NCBI RefSeq assembly: GCF_003024195.1
Contig: NZ_KZ679047.1
Span: forward strand, 124,001-188,000
Length of the DNA: 64,000 nt
From: Streptomyces dioscori
GTDB lineage: Bacteria; Actinomycetota; Actinomycetes; Streptomycetales; Streptomycetaceae
Direction of reading: 5' to 3'
Of this stretch, positions 42,273-52,300 are shown in pieces. A model generated the notes under the pieces. That model was not told the origin of the DNA, ran no database searches, and saw nothing but the letters and a program-made list of their open reading frames with translations. The translations under genes and the position numbers were made by a program. Numbering within the stretch: the first letter of the stretch is position 1; every line of letters starts with the position of its first letter.

Positions 42273-42307
42273 CGGTACTCCTGTGCGCAAGGGGGAAAGC
42301 AAGAAAA

Positions 42308-42326
42308 GCAGGTAAGCCTTACCTTA
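42308..42326. promoter_or_regulatory. DmdR/IdeR-type iron box
   Basis: GCAGGTAAGCCTTACCTTA matches the palindromic iron-box consensus TTAGGTTAGCCTAACCTAA at 14 of 19 positions. It lies 36 bases upstream of the FhuF-like start and about 240 bases before the ATP-grasp gene. The match is visible directly; binding by DmdR is inferred. Confidence 0.8.
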
Positions 42327-42563
42327 GTATAGAGATCGCTAACAGCAGTGCGTGACGACACCCCCTGAGCAACGATCAAGGGAGGCGCACGTCACAGCAC
42401 CTCCATGGCCGGTAGAGAAACAGAACATGCCCACCGTGAATTCACTTAATGTGACTGCGACCGAACAGGCCGCGCCTGCGCGGGCAGAGCCCTGCCTCAC
42501 CACGGCTCACCGGTCGGCCGCTCGTCCTCACCCGCCCACCCACGAGCGGAAGTTGCTCCCCGC

Positions 42564-43745
42564 GTGCGTATGTATCTGCTTGCCCGCAACCCCACCGATT
42601 CCGTCACGGAGGGGTTTCTGCCCGCCGCCGCACGGCTCGGTCTCGACGTGACCGTGCTCACCGATCAGCCGGACGCCCATCGGCGCGTATATCCGCAGAC
42701 CAGGATCGTGGAGTGCGACGTCCGCGACTTCCGTTCCGTCATCACCTGTATCTCGACGCTCGGCCGCCCCGACGCGGTCTTCTCCAACAGTGATCATCTG
42801 CAGACCCAGACCGCACTGGCCGCCGACTACTTCGGTCTGCCGGGCAAGGACTGGCGGGTTGCCCTGCGCACCAAGGACAAGGCGGAGATGCGACGCCGTC
42901 TCGCGTCCGCCGGCGCGGACCCGGTGTGGTCGGCGGAGGTCGCCGAGGACACGGACGTGGCCGCTCTCGACGTGCCGTACCCGTGTGTCGTCAAGCCGCG
43001 TGAGGGTGTGGCCAGCGAGGACGTCGTACGCGTCGAGGACCCCGGGGAACTGGTGGCCCGGTGCGCGGAGATCCGGGGCCGGCGCCCCGGGGCCGCCCTG
43101 GTAGTCGAGGAGTTTCTGCCGGGCGAGCTGTACACCCTGGAGACGCTCGGCGACGGTCGCGTCCGTCACGTCCTGGGCGGCTTCCACACCGTGCTGTCCC
43201 CGCCGCCGTACTTCATAGAGGAGCGGCTGACCTTCGTCGCGGCCCACCCCGAAGCGGTCGTCGCCCAGGTGCTCGCCCAACTCGACGCTCTCGGCGTGGG
43301 TTTCGGCGCCTGTCACACCGAGTTCGTGGTGCACGAGGGACGGGCGAGGATCATCGAGGTCAACTACCGTGCCATAGGCGACCAGTGCGATCTGCTGCTG
43401 GCCCGTCTGCTGGAGATCCCGCTCTTCGAGCACATTCTGCGTACTCATCTGGGTGAGCCCCTGCCCGCCTCGCTCGGTGAGCGGCGCGACGGCGTGGCCC
43501 GGCTGGACTACCCGTGCGCACAGAGCGCGGGAACGCTGACGGCGGCTCCCGCCGCGACCGAACTCGACGCGGACGGGGTGCGGTTGACCTATCGGCCGCT
43601 GCGCGCGATCGGTGAGCGGCACGAGGTGTACCGCACCAACCGCGACTTCCTCGGCGTGGTGAGGGCGACCGGGACCGTCCAGGCGGACGTGGACAGGGCG
43701 GTGGCCGGGTTCCTGGCCGGGCAGCGGTGGGAGATCCAGCCGTGA
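42564..43745 (+). CDS. ATP-grasp ligase of the siderophore operon
   Basis: The 393-residue protein has an ATP-grasp fold: an N-terminal nucleotide-binding region (MRMYLLARNPTDSVTEGFLP), KDKAEMRRRLASAGADPVWS, the Lys-containing PYPCVVKPREGVASEDVVRV, and the metal site HTEFVVHEGRARIIEVNYRA. It starts with GTG 42564, with ATG 42570 as alternative, and overlaps the next NIS synthetase by 4 bases (GTGA). In this operon it probably forms an amide bond between a carboxylate and an amine, in place of a third NIS synthetase. The substrate is unknown, but coupling with IucA/IucC genes makes a siderophore role firm. Confidence 0.85.
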   Translation: MRMYLLARNPTDSVTEGFLPAAARLGLDVTVLTDQPDAHRRVYPQTRIVECDVRDFRSVITCISTLGRPDAVFSNSDHLQTQTALAADYFGLPGKDWRVALRTKDKAEMRRRLASAGADPVWSAEVAEDTDVAALDVPYPCVVKPREGVASEDVVRVEDPGELVARCAEIRGRRPGAALVVEEFLPGELYTLETLGDGRVRHVLGGFHTVLSPPPYFIEERLTFVAAHPEAVVAQVLAQLDALGVGFGACHTEFVVHEGRARIIEVNYRAIGDQCDLLLARLLEIPLFEHILRTHLGEPLPASLGERRDGVARLDYPCAQSAGTLTAAPAATELDADGVRLTYRPLRAIGERHEVYRTNRDFLGVVRATGTVQADVDRAVAGFLAGQRWEIQP

Positions 43746-45538
43746 TCGGTGCGCTCCCCGGTACCGGCGCCGGTGGCGCGGAGGCCGACGCCTCGCAGGG
43801 CGCGCTGGTGATCCGGGTACTCGGCGCCCTGCTGCGCGAGGACGTCGTCGGCCTGCGCTCGTCCGGCAGGCTCGTGCACCGGCCGGACGGCGCCTGGCTG
43901 CGACGGGACACCGGCGAGGGGCAGTCCCTTCTGCTGCCGGTCACCGAGGACGGCTTCCAGTGCGAGTACACGGCCCGACTTCCCCTGGTTGTTGGGGAGT
44001 TCAGTGCCTCCGAGGAGTCCGTCTCCTACCGGTCGTGCGACACGATCCTCGCCGCCCTGCGCGACCTCGCGGATCCCCTCGACCGGGACGGCTTCGACGT
44101 GTTCGCCGAGGAGTGCCGTCAGACACTGGCCACCATGCGGCTGCACACGGCGGTCCGCGACGAGGTGACCAAAGAGCTGACCGACCGTCATGGGCCTGCG
44201 CCCGCACGTTGGTCGGGCATGTCCGCAGCGCTGGCGTACGACACCCTCGCCGCCCACCTGGACCACCCCGTCTACCCCACCGCACGCGGCCGCTCCGGCT
44301 TGGACGAGCGGCAACTGCGCGCGTACGCGCCGGAGTTGGCGCCACGTTTCGCCCTGCGCTGGATCGCGCTGCCACGGGACGCGGTCACCGGGACTCCGCC
44401 GGACGGCTGGCCCACCCCCGCACGACTCGGACTGACGGGACTCGACAGCACGCATGTGGCCCTGCCCGTACACCCGTTGACTGTCGGGCCCGCACTGGAA
44501 GGGGCCCTGCGCGCCACCGGGCTGTCCGAGCGGTCCGTGCTCGCCGACCGGGCTTACCTCGAAGCCGTGCCGACCCTGTCGATGCGTACCGTGGCCCTGT
44601 CCGCGCAGCCGTTCCTGCACATCAAACTCCCTCTGGCCACCGCCACACTGGGCCTGCGCAACCGGCGGACCATCAAACCCGGCACCCTCCTCGACGGGGC
44701 CGCGGGACAACGTCTGATCGAGCGGATCATCGACCGCGAACCGCGCTTCGCGAGCACGATCCTGCACGCCGACGAGACCGTGTACGCGCATGCCGGGCAC
44801 GAACTGCTCGGCGCGCTGTTCCGGCGGTACCCCGACGGCCTCCAGGACTCCGTCGTCGTACCCATGGCCGCGCTCCTGGCCGAAGCACCCGGCGGACTGC
44901 TGGTCGTCGACCATCTGGCCGACCGTTTCTACGCCGGTGACGTCCTCGGACTGCTGGACGCATGCCTCACCCTGCTCTTCGACTGGCAGACCACCCTGTT
45001 CGGGTACGGGATAGCGCTTGAGTCGCACCAGCAGAACATCTCACTGGTGCTGGACCGGCGGCAGGACGGCCGTACCCGGCTGCGGCTGCTGCTGAAGGAC
45101 AACGACGGGCCGCGCATCAACACCGTACGGCTGCGCGAGCGGCTGGGGACCGAGGCGCCGGGACCCGCCGGCTTCGACGACGTCAGGACCTTCACCGAGG
45201 GAGACGGGCCGGTTGTCGACCTGTTCACCACCATTACGGTCCATCTGTGCGCGGGGGCCTACGCCTTCGGGCTGGCGGGGCACGGTCGGGCACCCCTTCC
45301 GGTGCTGTTGAGGCTCGTGCGCGACCGGCTCGCCGAGGCGATCGAACGGCTCGGTACGGGAGCGGGCGAGCCCGGTGCCGTGCTGCGGGCCCAGGTGCTC
45401 GACGCGCCGCGCCTGCCGGTCAAGGCCATGGTCACCGCCGGAACGCTCCTCACCAAGGAACGCTCGGGCGCGGCGGACATCAACAAGCACTACACCAGCG
45501 GACCCAACTACCTGCGCAGCGTCGGGACTTCGTCATGA
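43742..45538 (+). CDS. IucA/IucC-family NIS siderophore synthetase (first)
   Basis: The 598-residue protein has the NIS synthetase core: HVALPVHPLTVG, SAQPFLHIKLPLATATLGLR followed by RTIKPG, and the C-terminal LESHQQNISLVLDRR and LLKDNDGPRI, which line the ATP and acyl-adenylate site. NIS enzymes join citrate or a similar polycarboxylate to an amine or alcohol with ATP. Its GTG start overlaps the ATP-grasp stop, which favours co-translation. A 99-base gap with no gene follows before the second synthetase. Assignment to a NIS subtype is not possible by eye. Confidence 0.92.
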   Translation: MIGALPGTGAGGAEADASQGALVIRVLGALLREDVVGLRSSGRLVHRPDGAWLRRDTGEGQSLLLPVTEDGFQCEYTARLPLVVGEFSASEESVSYRSCDTILAALRDLADPLDRDGFDVFAEECRQTLATMRLHTAVRDEVTKELTDRHGPAPARWSGMSAALAYDTLAAHLDHPVYPTARGRSGLDERQLRAYAPELAPRFALRWIALPRDAVTGTPPDGWPTPARLGLTGLDSTHVALPVHPLTVGPALEGALRATGLSERSVLADRAYLEAVPTLSMRTVALSAQPFLHIKLPLATATLGLRNRRTIKPGTLLDGAAGQRLIERIIDREPRFASTILHADETVYAHAGHELLGALFRRYPDGLQDSVVVPMAALLAEAPGGLLVVDHLADRFYAGDVLGLLDACLTLLFDWQTTLFGYGIALESHQQNISLVLDRRQDGRTRLRLLLKDNDGPRINTVRLRERLGTEAPGPAGFDDVRTFTEGDGPVVDLFTTITVHLCAGAYAFGLAGHGRAPLPVLLRLVRDRLAEAIERLGTGAGEPGAVLRAQVLDAPRLPVKAMVTAGTLLTKERSGAADINKHYTSGPNYLRSVGTSS

Positions 45539-45637
45539 GGGGTGAGGCCCGACGCTGCCGGCCCCCTCCGCCGCCCACGCCAGGATCTTTCGACGCGCGA
45601 CCGTTCTTCGCTCTCTTCGCACTTGCTGGAGCCGCAC

Positions 45638-47467
45638 ATGCCCTCGCTGACCGAGACCCTCGGTAGCACCTCCCTCGACGCACCCCGCCGCACCACCGGC
45701 CCCGCTCCCGATCCCGCGCCACAGGGTCAACTCCCCAGCGCGGACGAGGTCGTGGCGCACACGCTCCTCAACTGCCTGGTGCGCGAGGTGTCGGCCCCCG
45801 AACACCAGACCGCCCTCACCGACCGCCATCTGCTGCTGCGGCTGCCCCGCCGCGGTGTGCTGCTGCGGGTCGCGTTGCGCCGCACGTCGATGCTCGGCGC
45901 ACATCGCTTCAGCGGACCGGTGAGTGAGCGGACGGCCGACGGCGACTGGAGCGAGATCGACTGGCGGCGACTGGCGGAGCACACACAGGACGAACTGTCC
46001 CTGCGGACCGGCGTGCGCAACGAGGAGTTCCTCGACCAGATCGACTCCAGCCACCGGAGCATCGCCGCGTCCTTCGCCGTACGGACCGGGGCTCAGCGCG
46101 TTCGGCGCGGGACCGGCCCGGCAGCGGCGGACACGCCCGTCGCCGCCTATCTCGACTCCGAGCAGTCGCTGCTGTTCGGGCACCGCTTCCACCCCACGCC
46201 CAAGGCCCGCACCGGGGACGCCGACTCCTGGCCCGCCTACGCGCCTGAGGCCGCCGCGGCCTTCCCGCTGCGGCACCTCGCCGTGCGCGCACACCTGATC
46301 GCGGAGGAGTCCGCGGAGCCCGGCGCCCTGGACGCACTCGACCGGCTGACCGCACCCGCCTCCCTCCCCGAGGGCTACCGGCTGCTGCCCGCGCACCCCT
46401 GGCAGTACGACATGCTGCGCGAGCACCCGGCGCTGCGCGCGGCTCTCGGGCGCGGGGACGTCCTCGACCTCGGGCAGGCCGGCAGGCCGTTCGCCGCCAC
46501 CGCCTCCGTCCGGACCCTGTACGACGGTGAGTCGTTCCTGAAGTTCAGCCTGAACATCAGGATCACCAACTGCCTGCGCAAGAACGCCAGTTACGAACTG
46601 TCCGGCGCCGTCGCGCTCACCCGGGTGCTGGGTCCGGTACTGGCCGACCTGGCCGAACGGTTCCCCGGCAGCGCGGTGCTCCGCGAGCCCGCCTACCGCA
46701 GTCTCGCCCTGGCGGGCCCCGACGGGACACCGGACCGCGACCTGCTCGAAGGCTTCGGCGTCATCGTCCGCGAGGGCCTGGCCCACCGGCTCCTGCCCGG
46801 CACCACCCCGCTGCTCGCGGGCGCCGTGGCGGACGAGTACCCCACCGGTGCCGCGCACATCTCCCGGCTCCTCGACGGGGCCGGGCCTCGGGCCGCACTC
46901 GACTGGTGGGCCGCCTACCTGCGGCTCCTCGTGCCGCCCGTACTCGCCGCCTACTTCGACCACGGCCTCGTACTGGAACCCCATCTGCAGAACGTGCTGA
47001 TCTGCGTCGACGGCGACGGCATGCCCGCCCAGGTCCTCTTCCGTGACCTGGAGGGCACCAAGCTGCTGCCCGAGCGGCACGCCGGGACCCTCGCCTCGCT
47101 GCCGCCCGAGGTCGCGGGCCCGATGACGTACGACGCGCAGCGCGGCTGGGACCGGATCGTCTACTGCCTGCTCGTGAACCACGTCGCCGAGCTGCTCGCG
47201 GCCCTCGCCGATCTGCACCCCCGTGCCGAGGCCGCGTTGTGGGCCGAGGTCCGGGGCGCCCTGAGGACGTACGCCGACCGCTACGGCTGCCCGCCGCCGC
47301 TGGCCGCGCTGCTCGCGGGCGTGCCCCTGCCCGCCAAGGCGAACCTGCTGACCCGCTGGGAGCGCAAGGCCGACCGCGAGGCCGGATACGTCCGGCTGCC
47401 CTCGCCCCTCGGCGAGCCGATCACTGCATCAACCGATGCCGCTGCCGCTACCGGGGGCACCCGATGA
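45638..47467 (+). CDS. IucA/IucC-family NIS siderophore synthetase (second)
   Basis: The 609-residue protein has LLPAHPWQYD, FLKFSLNIRITNCLRKNASY (the KxSLxxxxTxxxR region), GFGVIVREGL, and LVLEPHLQNVLICVDGDG with LFRDLEGTKLL. These are diagnostic of IucA/IucC enzymes. It is clearly diverged from the first synthetase, consistent with two successive condensations. ATG 45638 has GGAG 6 bases upstream. The stop overlaps the next gene by ATGA. With the upstream ATP-grasp it could build a di- or tri-substituted citrate-type siderophore. Confidence 0.93.
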   Translation: MPSLTETLGSTSLDAPRRTTGPAPDPAPQGQLPSADEVVAHTLLNCLVREVSAPEHQTALTDRHLLLRLPRRGVLLRVALRRTSMLGAHRFSGPVSERTADGDWSEIDWRRLAEHTQDELSLRTGVRNEEFLDQIDSSHRSIAASFAVRTGAQRVRRGTGPAAADTPVAAYLDSEQSLLFGHRFHPTPKARTGDADSWPAYAPEAAAAFPLRHLAVRAHLIAEESAEPGALDALDRLTAPASLPEGYRLLPAHPWQYDMLREHPALRAALGRGDVLDLGQAGRPFAATASVRTLYDGESFLKFSLNIRITNCLRKNASYELSGAVALTRVLGPVLADLAERFPGSAVLREPAYRSLALAGPDGTPDRDLLEGFGVIVREGLAHRLLPGTTPLLAGAVADEYPTGAAHISRLLDGAGPRAALDWWAAYLRLLVPPVLAAYFDHGLVLEPHLQNVLICVDGDGMPAQVLFRDLEGTKLLPERHAGTLASLPPEVAGPMTYDAQRGWDRIVYCLLVNHVAELLAALADLHPRAEAALWAEVRGALRTYADRYGCPPPLAALLAGVPLPAKANLLTRWERKADREAGYVRLPSPLGEPITASTDAAAATGGTR

Positions 47468-48678
47468 CCGATCCCACCGACGCCGTACGGAACCGGGTGC
47501 TCTCCCTGCCCTCCGGCGAACTCCCCGCCTACCTCTACGACTTGGCGGCGCTGCGCGCGCACGCGGCGGCCGTGCGAGCCTCACTGCCCGAGCGCGTCGA
47601 GCTGTACTACGCGGCGAAGGCCAACCCGGAGCCGGAGATCCTGGCCGCGCTGAGTGCGTACGTGGACGGCTACGAGGTCGCCTCGGGCGGTGAACTCGCC
47701 CATGTCGCCCAGGCGGTGCCGGGCCGCCCGCTGGCCTTCGGCGGGCCCGGCAAGACCCCCGCCGAGATCGTCGCCGCGCTGGAGCTGGGCGTGGAGCGTT
47801 TCCATGTGGAGAGCGAGTACGAGCTGCACATGCTGGCCGAACTGGCCCGGCGGGTGCTGCCCGCCGGCCGGGTGGGCGTGCTGCCGCGCTTCAACCTCCC
47901 GGTGGCCGCGGGCTCGTTGGCGGCGAGTTCCCTCGCCATGGGCGGGCGTCCCTCCCCCTTCGGCCTGGACCCGGCCCAGGCGGACACGGTCATGGGTCTG
48001 CTCACCGATGACACATACCCGCAGCTCGAACTCAAGGGTGTGCACGCCCATCTGGCGAGCGGACTCCGGGCTCCCGAGCAGTTCGCGGTGGCCGAGTCCG
48101 TCGTGGAGTGGGCCGTCCGGCTCTCGGAGCGGCACGGGGTCCGGCCGGCGGAGGTCAACGTCGGCGGGGGCATGACGGTCGACTACACGGCCCCCGACGA
48201 GCGCTTCGACTGGGTCGCGTACGGTGCCGGGCTCGCCCGGCTCCTGTCGCGGCACCCGGATCTGGTGGTGCGTGTCGAACCCGGGCGGGCCCTGACGGCG
48301 TACTGCGGCTGGTACGCCACCGAAGTCCTGGACGTGAAGCCGAGTCACGGCGAGGAGTTCGCGGTGGTGCGCGGCGGCACGCACCACCTGCGCACTCCGG
48401 CGACCAAGGGGCACGACCAGCCCTGCACCCTGCTGACGGTGGAGGACTGGCCGCATCCGTGGGTCCGGCCGGCCGCCCGAGGCGAACTGGTCACGCTGAC
48501 CGGCCAGTTGTGCACGCCGAAGGACGTCCTGGCCAGGAACGTCCCCGCGGCGGCGTTGCGCGCGGGCGACCGGGTGGCGTTCGGGCTGGCGGGTGCCTAC
48601 GCGTGGAACATCTCCCACCACGACTTCCTCATGCACCCGCGCCCCGGCTTCCACTTCATCGACGCACCGGGCGGGTGA
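47464..48678 (+). CDS. Type III PLP decarboxylase (SbnH-like)
   Basis: The 404-residue protein is a fold-type III alanine-racemase-like decarboxylase. PLP Lys sits in LYYAAKANPEPEILAALSAY, the barrel glycines in EVNVGGGMTVDYT, RVEPGRALTAYCGWY binds phosphate, and GQLCTPKDVLARN carries the catalytic Cys. The C-terminus GAYAWNISHHDFLMHPRPGF resembles SbnH, which decarboxylates a citryl-diaminopropionate intermediate in staphyloferrin B. A diamine-forming or intermediate-decarboxylating step is therefore expected. Diaminopimelate or ornithine decarboxylase are alternatives, but operon position favours the siderophore role. No transporter gene follows. Confidence 0.88.
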   Translation: MTDPTDAVRNRVLSLPSGELPAYLYDLAALRAHAAAVRASLPERVELYYAAKANPEPEILAALSAYVDGYEVASGGELAHVAQAVPGRPLAFGGPGKTPAEIVAALELGVERFHVESEYELHMLAELARRVLPAGRVGVLPRFNLPVAAGSLAASSLAMGGRPSPFGLDPAQADTVMGLLTDDTYPQLELKGVHAHLASGLRAPEQFAVAESVVEWAVRLSERHGVRPAEVNVGGGMTVDYTAPDERFDWVAYGAGLARLLSRHPDLVVRVEPGRALTAYCGWYATEVLDVKPSHGEEFAVVRGGTHHLRTPATKGHDQPCTLLTVEDWPHPWVRPAARGELVTLTGQLCTPKDVLARNVPAAALRAGDRVAFGLAGAYAWNISHHDFLMHPRPGFHFIDAPGG

Positions 48679-48708
48679 CCGAAAGGGCATGACCCCTGGC
48701 GAGAAGGT

Positions 48709-49206
48709 TCAGCCCTGCTGGAACAGCTCCGCGGGCAGCGGCTTCAGCAGCGCGTACAGGTCGTCGGTGATGGGGCGGTCCCAGGCGGCGATCGTCACGA
48801 GGACCTTGTCGCTGCGGTCGAACTGCACACAGGAGATCCGCGTCTCGGAGAGCTTCAGGCGGCGCACGATGAGGAGGTTGTCACCCTGCATGACCGGCAT
48901 GTCCTCGGCTCCGGTGACGACGACCTCTTCGTCGTTCTCCAGCGCCTGCAGCAGCTGGGCCACCTCGAACGGGACCTCTCCCTCGGCGACCTCCCGGGCC
49001 GGTGAGCCCTCCGGCAGATTGCCGATGATCATCGCCGGACCGCGGCCGCCGAACAGGTCGTAACGCAGGAACACACCCTGGCAGCTGCCATCGGGGGCGG
49101 GCAGCAGGCCCGCGCCGAGATTGCCCGGCCAGTCGCCCGGATCCATGGCCAGAACGTCGAAGTCTGGCCCGGCGGGAGTGGCGCTACGGCGGCGGAGGAA
49201 GGACAT
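48709..49206 (-). CDS. Conserved hypothetical protein, 165 aa
   Basis: The protein begins MSFLRRRSATPAGPDFDVLA and has no membrane or signal segment. Recognisable stretches are DPGDWPGNLGAGLLPAPDGS and GDNLLIVRRLKLSETRISCV, probably a mixed alpha/beta fold of unknown function. It is convergent with the siderophore operon and upstream of the LuxR-type ATPase in the same direction. I do not recognise a named family. Confidence 0.7.
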   Translation of the reverse strand: MSFLRRRSATPAGPDFDVLAMDPGDWPGNLGAGLLPAPDGSCQGVFLRYDLFGGRGPAMIIGNLPEGSPAREVAEGEVPFEVAQLLQALENDEEVVVTGAEDMPVMQGDNLLIVRRLKLSETRISCVQFDRSDKVLVTIAAWDRPITDDLYALLKPLPAELFQQG

Positions 49207-49305
49207 GCCGCAATGGTACGTGCATCGGAGGGCGTACGGCCGGGGGGTCGGCGGCCACGGACCCGGAGACGCACGGATCCCCGGGAGGGATCGCCGAGCG
49301 GCCCC

Positions 49306-52300
49306 CTATGCGCCGGGGCTCTCCCTCCTCGCCGTCCCCAGCGCCGCTCCGAGCCCCGTGCGCTCCGTTCCCACCTTCCGGTACACCGCCGACAGCAGCC
49401 GTACCACCGTCGTCTCCTCCGTGTGGAGCTGTTCGGCGATGGCCGCCGTGGTGAGGCCCCGCACGGCCAGTTCCGCGACCGCGCACTCCCGGGCGGTGAG
49501 CGTGTCCGTCTCCGCGCTGTGCAGGCGGCGGGGCCGCAGCCCGGCGGCCTGCAGTTCGTCGCGTGCCGCCTCGGCCAGTCCGTCGGCGCCGCACTGCACG
49601 GCCGCGTCGAGCCCCCGGTAGAGGTGCTCGGCGGCCTCTCCGGGACGGCTGCCGCGGCGCAGCTCGGCGCCGAGGGCGACCAGCGCGCAGGCCAGTTCGT
49701 ACGCTGCCGGGGAGCGCTCCAGATGGTCGACGGCCTCCTCCAGGAGGTTGACGCGGGCCAGTCCCGAGGAGACGTCGGCCGCCGCGCGCAGCGCCTGGCC
49801 GACCGCCGACGGCGCTCCGTACAGCCGGGCCCGCCGCACCGCGTCGGCCGCCGTGGCCACGGCCCGTTCCGGGGCGTCGTGGCTCTCGGCGCGGGCCAGG
49901 TGCAGCTGCCACGGGCACCAGGCGGGGTTGCGCATGCCGCGCGGGTTGAGGCGGCGCCCGGCCGCGGCGAGTTCGGCGGCGGCGTCCTTCGCCAGGCCCC
50001 TGGCCAGCAGCAGCTCACCGTGCACGGTCTGGGAGTCGGGGAAGACCACGGCGGCGGGGAACGGCTCCTCGAAGGCGTGGTCCTCGGCGAGCTGCGTGGC
50101 CTCGGTGAGCCGGCCGCGGGCGAGGAGGACCTCGACGAGGATGCCGACCGCGTACCAGTGGGCCGGGGTGCCGGGGCCGACCCGCTCGGCGAGCCTGAGC
50201 CCCGCGCGGACGAAGTCCTCGGCCTCGGCGAGCCGGCCCCGGCGGAAGCGTACGTACGCCAGCAGGGTGTAGCCGAAGGAGAGGTGGGCGCCGTGCCAGC
50301 CCTGCCGTTCGAAGTCGGCGATCCCGGCGGCGAACAGTTCCTCGGTGCGCCCCGGCCGGTCGGCGTACATGAAAGTGAGGGCGACGAGGACGGGCACCTC
50401 GAATCCGCGGTCGGCCTCGGCCCAGCCGAAGCCGCCGGCCAGGGCGCGCTCCGCGTGGTGGACGGCGATGTGGGCGGGTTCGCCGCGCAGGGTGGCGTCC
50501 CAGGCGCGCAGGCCGATCACATAGCGTTCGGTGAGGTCGCGGCCGGTGAGGCGGTCGGCGAGCCGGGCCAGCCGGCGGGAGCGGGCCGGTGATTCGGGTT
50601 CGTCGGCGCGGAAGGCGTCCCACATGAACTGTTCCGACTGCATCCGCAGTCGTACGCGTACGTCCCCGGTCACCTTGATCTCGCGGGCGAGGGTGTCGGA
50701 GGCCTCGCCGAGCCGGTCGCTGTGGGCGAGGACCTGGGAGAGCCGGTAGACGATGTTGTGGCGCAGTCCGGGGTCGTCGATCGGCTCTTCGAGGGCGGCC
50801 CGCAGATGGTTGACGGTGGTCGCCGGTTCGGTGAGCAGGGAGGCGCAGCCGAGTTCGTAGAGGACGGCTGCGCGTTCCGCGAGGGGCGGGGGTTCCCGCA
50901 GGGCGCGGGCCAGGTGGCGGCGCGCGGCGTCGGGTGCTCCGGCGCGCAGGGTCTCGCGGGCGGCGGCCCGCAGTTGCTGGACGACCCAGGTGTCACCGTC
51001 GGGGTGGGTCTCCATGAGGTGGCGGGCGGCGGCGGACGGGCCGAGCCCCGCGTCGATGACGCACCAGGCGGCCTGTCCGTGCAGGGCGACCCGGAAGCTG
51101 CCGGGGATGGCCCGGTAGACGGCGGTGGCGATGAGCGGGTGGACGAATTCGAGAGGGCCCTCGCCCGTCCCGGCGCCGGTGAGGATACGGGCGTCGCGCA
51201 GGGCGTCCGCCGCGTCGGCCGCCTCCTCGGAGCCGAGGCCCGCCACGGCCGTGGCGAGCGTCGGGGAGATCTCGGTGCCGAGGAGGGCGCAGGCCCAGGC
51301 GAAGCGGACGGTGGAGGTGCCCAGGCGTTCGAGGCGGGCGACGAGGCCACTGCCCTTGACCGCGGCGGCCAGGTCGCGCAGCAGGTGCGCGCCGGGTTCG
51401 GTCGGGGTCAGGCCGCGGTCGCGTACCTTCGCGGTGAGTTCGACGGTCTCGAACGGGTTGCCCGCGGTGACGGCCCAGCACTCACGGCAGAACGCGTCGT
51501 CGGCCCGCGTGCCGAGGCTCTCGCGGACCAGGCGGGCGACGGCGTCGGCGCTCAGCGGTTCCAGGTCGAGGGGGCGCCCGCCCGCACGGCCGGGCAGACC
51601 TCTGAACGCCTCGGCGTGGTCCGGGAGTTCGTCGGGACGGTAGGCGACGACGAGGAGCAGGGGCAGTTGTTCGGCGCGGGGCGCGAACGCGGCGAGCCAC
51701 TGCAGCGACTCGGGGTCGGCCCAGTGCGCGTCGTCGAGGACGAGCACCATCGGGGCCCGGCGCACGGCGAGATGGGTGAGGACCCAGTCGAGGCCGTCGC
51801 GCAGGCCCTGCTGGTCGGGCGGCGAGCCCTCCGTGGTAGCGCACAGGCCGAGCGCGGGTCCGACGATGGCGTACCAACTGCCCAGCGAGGTACGGAGTTC
51901 GGCCTCCGGGACGCCCGCGAGCTGGGGTTGGAGGAGTTGGCGTGCGACGTGGAAGGCGACGCGCTGTTCCTGGTCGCCGCCTCGTGCGGACAGGACCGTG
52001 CAGCCCATGGCCTCGGCGCGCCTGCGCACTTCGGCGAGGAGGCTCGTCTTGCCGATACCGGCCCGTCCGGCGAAGGCGAGCAGCCCGCCCCGGGGCCGGT
52101 CGGGCGGCTCGGCGCCGTCTCTGAGAGGGGCGGTGCTCCTGGGAGGGGTGGTGCTCCCGGGAGAGGTGGTGTTCCTGGGAGAGGTGGTGTCCCGTTGCGG
52201 CGCGGCGCCTTTTCGACGGGGCCACATGCCTTTGCGGTGCGGCTCGGCGCCTGGCCGGTGACGTTCGGTGCCTGGCCGGTGCGCCTCGGCGCCTTCGCGG

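Noticed and set aside
42352..42651. A small frame overlapping the start of the ATP-grasp gene, considered as a RiPP (graspetide) precursor
   Set aside because: It overlaps the ATP-grasp gene out of frame, has no repeated Thr/Ser-Glu/Asp core typical of graspetides, and the enzyme is embedded in a NIS siderophore operon.
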